Assembly (NCBI RefSeq): GCF_000204055.1
Contig: NW_006768769.1
Location: 1,648,855-1,712,854, forward strand
Reading direction: 5' to 3'
DNA from: Melampsora larici-populina 98AG31
Lineage: Eukaryota > Basidiomycota > Pucciniomycetes > Pucciniales > Melampsoraceae
Length of the DNA stretch: 64,000 nt
Both the position numbers and the translations under genes were made by a program. Shown here piece by piece: positions 57,511 through 64,000 of the stretch. The number at the start of each line of letters is the position of its first letter. Within the stretch, counting starts at the first letter, position 1. A model generated the notes under the pieces. It saw nothing but the letters and a program-made list of their open reading frames with translations, searched no databases and was not told the origin of the DNA.

Positions 57511-57943
57511 TGCTGGTTTTGAGTTGATAGAGTTGAGTAAAGAAGCCAAGAAATGTAGTGTGCAGTTGTAGTATTGTAGAGTTGCAAAAAAAATCAGGTG
57601 ATCAAAGAGACTGGGTGGATCTTGCTGAGGATAGAGGGTGAGAATTGATTGATATCCATGTTGGAATACTCACACCAATGTCTAGCTAGTGTTGATGTAT
57701 TCCATTATTTCTCATGATTGATGTGCAACTGCTTACCATCCTTGCTCACATCCAATCTCCTGTTCATACTCTACTTCACATCAGATCATCTGTCTATGTT
57801 CTAGTTTTTCTCTTGACATATAATTCAATCCTTCCTTTGATCATGTGTGTTCTACTTATTTGTTACAGAAGACTTACATAAAAAACCTTGTATATATATG
57901 TACTACCTAGAGCCACACCAGGAAAGGTCTCTCTCTTCACCAT

Positions 57944-58063
57944 TTCTGTATTTCTCTTGTGCACTCTAGGTAGGTGGTTTCTTTCTTGGTTTTTAGTCTG
58001 TAGTGTGATGTTATGAAATACTAGTCTTACCCTTTCTGCATTTCTCTTGTGTGCTCTAGTTGA
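57944..58063 (+). repeat. short direct repeat, about 26 bases, two copies
   Basis: TTCTGTATTTCTCTTGTGCA-CTCTAG near 57944-57968 recurs as TTCTGCATTTCTCTTGTGTG-CTCTAG near 58037-58061. Confidence 0.6.
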
Positions 58064-58507
58064 TTGCAACAGTTCAGTTTGAGAGAACCAAGTGAGATTA
58101 TAAACCCTGTTGGATATTCTCAAGAGGTCACAAGTGATCAGTGTGATGAATCCAGTCAGAGGTTGATCAACCTTCTTGGTACCAGATTGATGTATTCACA
58201 AGTTCAAAATTTGAATGTCAAAACTCAAAACCAAAATCTGAACTTAAAAAACAGTGGTGGTGGCTTCCATAGTTGAGTGAGTTGATAGAGCTGATAGAGT
58301 TGAAATCAAAGATGATGGAATCAGAAGTTGACAGAAAGAACCAAAACAAGTTGTAGTTGAAAGAAATGAAATCAAACAAATGAAAACAAAAATAAACAAG
58401 ATGAGCTGGAGTTGAAGTGAGAAAACAAGAGATGAGATCAGGGGGAGTGGAAAGGAAAAAAGGTGGTATGAACAGCTGTGCCAGTACAGGAAGAGGTCAA
58501 AATTTGA

Positions 58508-58845
58508 CAAGTCCCCTTCTTATGTATGGAATTACCTCTAATTAACTGGGAAAGATTTCAAAAAAGAGTTTGTACAACTCACCACACAAATTTACGTGAC
58601 ACATGCCTGGTAGGATTTCCTAATCCAGGGCAAAACCATTGCTGGAGGGAATCATGCTTATTGCATCAATCCCTTACAGCGCTGCCGAGCGTGAACTCCT
58701 GTCACAACAGGAGCGTTCCAGGTTGTGACATGGACATGGACAATTCCTAGTCCCATTGTCACTGACCCTCAAACAAGTCCCCTTCTTATGTATGGAATTA
58801 CCTCTAATTAACTGGGACAAATTTAAAAAAAGAGTTTGTACAAAT
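58508..58845 (+). repeat. 72-base direct repeat, two copies
   Basis: ACAAGTCCCCTTCTTATGTA ... AAAGAGTTTGTACAA at about 58508-58580 recurs at about 58773-58845 with few changes. The 190 bases between them are unique. Confidence 0.85.
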
Positions 58846-60553
58846 ATCCTTGATATTATGAGACTGTTGACCAAATCATGTGTGGTATGATCATCTATAA
58901 ATTTAGCCTACCAAACACTACCAAACCCCTAAATTTGTTTTGCACTCAACTTCCACAATATCTAGATTATAGATGTCCAGTTTTCATTATTGCAAATCTC
59001 ATAGGTAGAATATTCTAACTGAGCTGGTGTGCCCTAGGCAAACCATAACTTTCCCTCTTAAGAGAGGTTTTGGTTTCTTGGGGGGGGCTCTGCCCAAAAG
59101 AGTAGATAGAGGGATCTGCATGGTGGGCTAGGCAGAACCAATGTACACTACAACATTTACTACACTATGTAATCTTAAATACTTACCAAGAGCCATTATA
59201 CTTAGCACCAGATTAACTTACTTGGAACTGTTTCAAACAAAAAACTCTCCAGTCTTTTCAGTTGGATTGTTCAGATACTGTACTGTATGCAAATATCCCA
59301 ATTAGTGCTTTAGAAAAAGATTTGTCAGTTAGTTTATCTGTGGATGTATAAAAGATGTTTGAAACAAAATCCATGGTGTTGGGTATTTTAAGATGAGCTT
59401 TCTACTATCCTAGTGAAGAGCTGGCTGATTGAGGGTGTACATCAACCACAAAAGATATCAATCACAAGATGAATAGTCTCAGTATAGAACCAAGTTCATA
59501 GACACTAGCCACGTACCTCACTACTTTCCAACACCAAGTCTACTCTTAAACTCATTCATTGAGCTCACTAGGGCAATCTCAGGGAGTGCGTTTTGCTTGG
59601 AAGATTTTAATTATCAAGTATGGGTTTGGACAGGTAAGCAAGTGATATCCAATAGCATAACATTTTTCTACTGCTCCCAAATCCAAAAACCACTCTCAAA
59701 GTGGAAAACCAGACATGTACAGTCGCCTGGTCCATTTTTTTTGGTCGGAAACTTGCTTGGTAATTAAAGAGACTCAAAGAAGTTCAAGATGCAGAGTTCA
59801 GTGAGCGTGACGATTGAAGGTAAGCATGAAGATTGATGAAAAGCGCAGTTTTAAGAAACTCAGAAATGCATGTATCGATACGTACGTCATGGAACTTGAA
59901 GTTGATAGATGTCCAAAGTGTGTAGGGAGATATATGGAAAAGATGGAAATCCGACAGATAGGGTGGATCATGATGATTTGAATTTTGAAAGTGCGTTACG
60001 GTTTGATGAAAACCGGATTTTGATGAAAACCTAAACTCATCACGGTCGCGAGCGACAGCGTGGGACTCTGATGAGTTTAATGAAAACCGCTTGGTAGGAT
60101 GTGTATAAATAAGGGTATTTTAGGAAATCAAAACTATTCAAAACCCTCAGAGAGCTCAGAGCCTCAGAGTCAGATGAGTTTGAGTATCTTTTGATGGTGA
60201 ATTGATGGTGATGGATGAAACCTTTCTAAACGCAATCCAAACTTTAGAACGTTCAAGAATTTGAAACAGCATTTTGTCAGAAAAGCCCAATGAAAATTTG
60301 AAAAACTTCAATATCAATTTGATTTTTTGGACCTTTTTGGGTCGACCCCCAATCTAAATTTAAATTTAATTATCATTCACACTCACAGTCATCATCAAGA
60401 AGAAAATAAGAAAATAAAATTCAAATCGACTCTTCAAATCAAATCCAGTAAATCAAAATCATCATCATCAGATACTTACTTATATCCAAGACCATCAAAT
60501 CAACCTTTACCTTCAATATCAATCAAACCAAACCAACCAATCAAAACATCAAG
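58846..60553. other. intergenic, upstream of the gene at 60554
   Basis: No gene recognised. A TATA-like TGTATAAATAAGGG lies near 60103. AC-rich sequence before the ATG is probably the 5' UTR. Confidence 0.4.
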
Positions 60554-62815
60554 ATGAATCCAGATCATCATCATCCATTAAGTCCAACCATGATATCCAA
60601 TTCGATCAGCACCTCCACCACCCACTCTAACACTACTAATCCTAATCTGAATCCTAAATCGAATATCATCATTGATTATCCACCTCAATCACCATTACAA
60701 AACTTATCATTAACTAATTCAACCATCACTCTCTTACCACCTTCACCTATCTCAACCACTTCACCTCCTTCATCTAATTCAAATCATTCATCTCCTACTC
60801 ATTCTACTAATTCAACCACCACTCATCATTCAAAATCAAAACAGAACCCTAATCATCCTATCATCACCAATCAAAACATTCATCAAGATCCTCAACTCTT
60901 TAATCATTTCTCTAAACAATGTAAGAAGATGTTTTATGAAGCTGATCAAAACGCTACTAAATCAGTCGAACAGATCATTAAACAATTACCGGCGGCTTCT
61001 AAAGCTGCGTAAGTGATCATCCTCATCTCCTTATTTCGGGTCATCCTCTGATCTGTAAATCATTCTTGTTTGATCATTAGGTTTACAAAACAGATGGCTT
61101 CAATCAGATCACAATTTCATAGAGATGCAGCAAGTTCACGTAGAGCAGAAGTAGATAAACTTTTACTTGAAACTTTACCTTCTTCTTTGATCATCAAGTC
61201 AGTTGGTAATGATTCAAGTTTAAGTGCAATGAGATCTCCTAGAGCAAGACAAGAGAGGAAAGATCGATTACAGAAATTCATTATGGCTCATTGTGTTCGT
61301 AATATGGTGGGGGTTCATCGTTAGTTTTTTTTTTCTTCGTTTTCTTACCGCTTTCGATTCATTTCTTCTTGGAAAATCTTTTACCTCCTATTCTTTCTTC
61401 TATCATTCGTGCTTTATCTTTAAAGTCTCGCGTGTTTTTCAGGATGCCAACTATCATCTTCCGTGTCCTCAATCATCTGATTGTTGGCTTTGTTGATCTG
61501 ATCTCATCATTCTTCATCTACACATTCATCACCAACCAACTCATCCTTATCTCTCATCTCGCTCTCACTGAGGATATAAATCCGTGATTTCTAATAAAGT
61601 TTCAAAAAAACTATCATTTTTTCTACTTCTCTATAACAGCCTTTTTTAGTTCTCTCTGTGCCGTGCTTCATTTGCTTATTATACCAGCTAGAAAGGGAGG
61701 TTCAGGAAAACGAAGGATTGAATGGGATATCGATTTGGCTTTGTTTTGTGAAGCAGGAGGTGAACCGTTTTTGAGAGATAGTATTGAGTTTTTAAAAGGC
61801 GTAAGTCATTCAATCCATCTTACTTTCTGATTTGTTCGAAATTGATCTTTCTTGATATGTGTTCTTTCAGGTACTTGGATTTGAAGATCATTTGAAACCA
61901 TTGACGGCACCTTCGTTTGTTTCATCAAGATTGTTTGATCCTGATGAAGATGAAGATGTACCACCTGATATGATCATCGGACATTCAGATGGAGATGATG
62001 GATTAACATTAGAAGAAAGACAAGAGCTAGAAGTAGATGAAGAGATTGGATTGACATCTATGGAATCGAAAGAAGGCACCGGTCGAATGACAGATGAAGA
62101 TGAAGAAGGACCGTTTGCAGATTTGTCTTCACCTTCAATGGAAGATGAAGAATTCGTTAGATCGGCCGGAAGTCGTAAAGGAAAAGAAGTTTTGTTTAGA
62201 AGAGGAACAGAAGGAGAAGGAGGACGAGATCGAGCGATCTCTGATCCGTTTTCAGATCCTAGTCCTACTAATCATAATTCACCAAGGATCACTGTTTCAC
62301 CTGCAGTCGAAGATACTAATCCGACGGCCATTGGATTAGGATTGATTCATCATGGATCATCTGGATCGACTACACCTAAAGCATTACATTCACCACAACT
62401 TAATCCATTACCTTTGAGTAATGCTTCTACCTCAAGTAGTACACCGGTTCATAAACGATCACCTACTCAAAACTCATTAGACGCACCACCTCCGACTGAG
62501 ATTCGAACGTTTAGATCTCCCTCTTATTTAAGTAATCCAGAAATCAAAGAATTAATCGAATGTTTTCCCGAATTTATTAGAATCAAATGTAAAACGGCTA
62601 GATTGAATATGAATTTTGCAAATCCATCCAAAGGGAAGAATGGATCTGGATCTGGATCAGGTGGAGGAAAAGGAGGTGAAATCGAGTTGGAAAAGATGAG
62701 AAAGATTGAAGGTCATGGATTGATTAAGGTTTCGGTATTTGAAAGAGATGAGAATTGGAAAGGTAGTCTGTTTGAAAGGTTTAGATTATTTTTCTTTAGA
62801 GTGTTTGGAATTTAA
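60554..62815 (+). CDS. unidentified four-exon protein, about 576 residues
   Basis: I do not recognise the family. One splicing model stays in frame throughout: exons 60554-61008, 61081-61298, 61688-61800, 61871-62815. The N-terminal 110 residues are low-complexity (Asn/Ser/Thr/Pro with His). A folded-looking core follows: FSKQCKKMFYEADQNATKSV, FTKQMASIRSQFHRDAASSR, ARQERKDRLQKFIMAHC, then GKRRIEWDIDLALFCEAGGE and FLRDSIEFLKGVLGFEDHL. The remainder is acidic and Ser/Pro-rich and ends with the basic-aromatic stretch FERFRLFFFRVFGI. The third junction is least certain: the 389-base intron is long and contains a hydrophobic open stretch (61369-61587). No signal peptide. Context gives no functional hint. 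Confidence 0.65.
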
Positions 62816-64000
62816 TTTTGAATCGAAAACCAAAACCAAAACTAAAACCAACAAAAAAAGGCTGATCTGATGTGATTGGAAAAAATCAATTTGAAAATGA
62901 AAAATCAAAATGAAAACTCGGTAAGAATGTGGGGAAGATTGTTTGGGTTAATTAGAAGGCAAAAAAAAACAATTTTGATGTTATAGAAGAGATAGATGGA
63001 TGAACCTAAGGGGGGGTTAGATTGGAGTTTGGTTAATGAAAAATGGGTTGAAAATCAAAAAAAGAAAAGTGATCAAAAGGGGTTATTAGGGTTTTTTGGT
63101 TTTAGTTTTTTTTTTAAAAGAAAGACTTTTCATTTTTTTTTGTTTTTTGAATTTTTAAATTTTGATAATAAATTGATAATCTTTTTTGGTTTTGTTTTTT
63201 TTGGTGAAGTGAAGAAAAATTTCTTCCTTAAAAATCAAGAAGAGAAAATCTAAAATCCAACACCATAAAATTAGTTTGAATTTGATCAATATGAATTGTT
63301 AGTTTTAAATAGTTAATTTTTGTTTTTAGAAAAAAAATATCAATCTATCAATCAACCAATCAATCGTTTCCTTTTTTTTTCTTTTTTTTCTTGAGATGAT
63401 TTTTTTTCTGTTGTTTCTTTTTTTTTGGGGAAGGGTGGGAACCTCTGGGTTTTTTTCTTAATTTTTTTTTGTTGACTTGTTTAACTTTTTTTTCTGGTGA
63501 GTAGTACATGAATTATGTGTGTCTTTGGGTTTTGTTTGTTTGTTTGTGTTGAGAAAGGAAGAAAATGAGGGGAGGGGATGAAATCAGATACATTTTTTTT
63601 CATGTTGTTGAACTTGTTTACATTTCTTTTAAACTTGACAAGGTACTGGGTGGCCTGCCACCCTCTAGTAGTGGGTGGCCCGCCACCCTCTGGTACCATC
63701 TTGTGACTGCCCTGTGCCAACATACCAGGCAGGCCTCCAGATTATCAATTTCAAGCTGCACCTCATTTTTTCTGAACTTTGACTTTTGCTGTTGGTGAGT
63801 GTTGATGTTTCTTGAAAAGCTTCTAGCATCTCTTAGGATGAATTTTGGATCCACTCTTTTCAATTCAATTTGTTGTCCTGGGCACATACTGCTTGTGAAT
63901 CTCTGAAATTCTTTCCTTTCTCTCACATTTATCAATTTGTTTGAAACCTGGACACATTATTTATAAATTCATTTACACTGTGAGTTTAAATCTTTTCAGA
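62816..64000. other. intergenic, T-rich, window end
   Basis: Long T and A homopolymers (63060-63480) follow the gene at 60554. Apart from the short GC-rich repeat at 63642-63700 nothing is recognised. Confidence 0.4.
63642..63700. repeat. GC-rich GGGTGGCSSGCCACCC motif, two copies
   Basis: GGTACTGGGTGGCCTGCCAC and GTGGGTGGCCCGCCACCCTC are adjacent, each self-complementary, and end GGTACC. The block stands out in AT-rich sequence and may be the end of a transposon extending past the window. Confidence 0.5.

Overview
The window looks like a gene-poor, AT-rich, transposon-rich chromosome segment of a basidiomycete, most likely a rust fungus (Pucciniales). Genes carry many short GT-AG introns. 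The recognisable proteins are fungal (CHD1 remodeler, arginine-specific CPA1, Vtc1, a HAD phosphatase pair). Small secreted proteins are scattered among mobile elements, as in rust genomes. The species assignment is inference; nothing here names one.

Region by region. 1-8.3 kb: one small secreted protein gene (956-1147) and three related genes (2011, 4331, 8012) for 69-72 residue precursors with a signal peptide, a short propeptide and a dibasic KR/RR site before a 21-23 residue C-terminal peptide. Two of them lie in a tandem segmental duplication of about 1.7 kb. 5.6-10.4 kb: four non-autonomous DNA transposons, three of them packed almost end to end. 12.3-18.65 kb (minus): CHD1. 20.2-21.9 kb (minus): CPA1, the glutaminase subunit of arginine-pathway carbamoyl-phosphate synthase, with an upstream ORF.

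23.39-34.96 kb: a nested transposon complex. A tyrosine-recombinase retrotransposon of the Ngaro type (Gag, RT-RNase H, tyrosine recombinase, split direct repeats A1 / B1-A2-B2) carries a 4.67 kb Tc1/mariner element inserted in its A1 repeat and an 843 bp MITE inserted between A2 and B2. The intact A2 repeat is an empty site for the mariner insertion and fixes its ends and TA duplication to the base. The mariner element carries a DD34E transposase gene and, on the opposite strand, a second four-exon gene for a 569-residue protein of unknown function.

35.5-40.1 kb: two tandem paralogous HAD-phosphatase genes (glycerol-3-phosphatase-like) with identical intron phases. 42.1-42.9 kb: Vtc1-like vacuolar transporter chaperone subunit. 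43-55 kb: a string of MITEs (Tc1-like, CACTA-like, PIF-like and others) around a cysteine-rich secreted protein gene (45720-46025), a long hairpin, and a broken hAT transposase. 56.2-57.5 kb: a decayed Myb/SANT-like transposon-associated gene. 60.55-62.8 kb: an unidentified four-exon gene. The rest is intergenic sequence with short repeats.

CHD1, CPA1, the phosphatases and Vtc1 are ordinary housekeeping genes and do not form a cluster. The parts most worth following up are the dibasic-processed peptide family and the two-gene mariner element.
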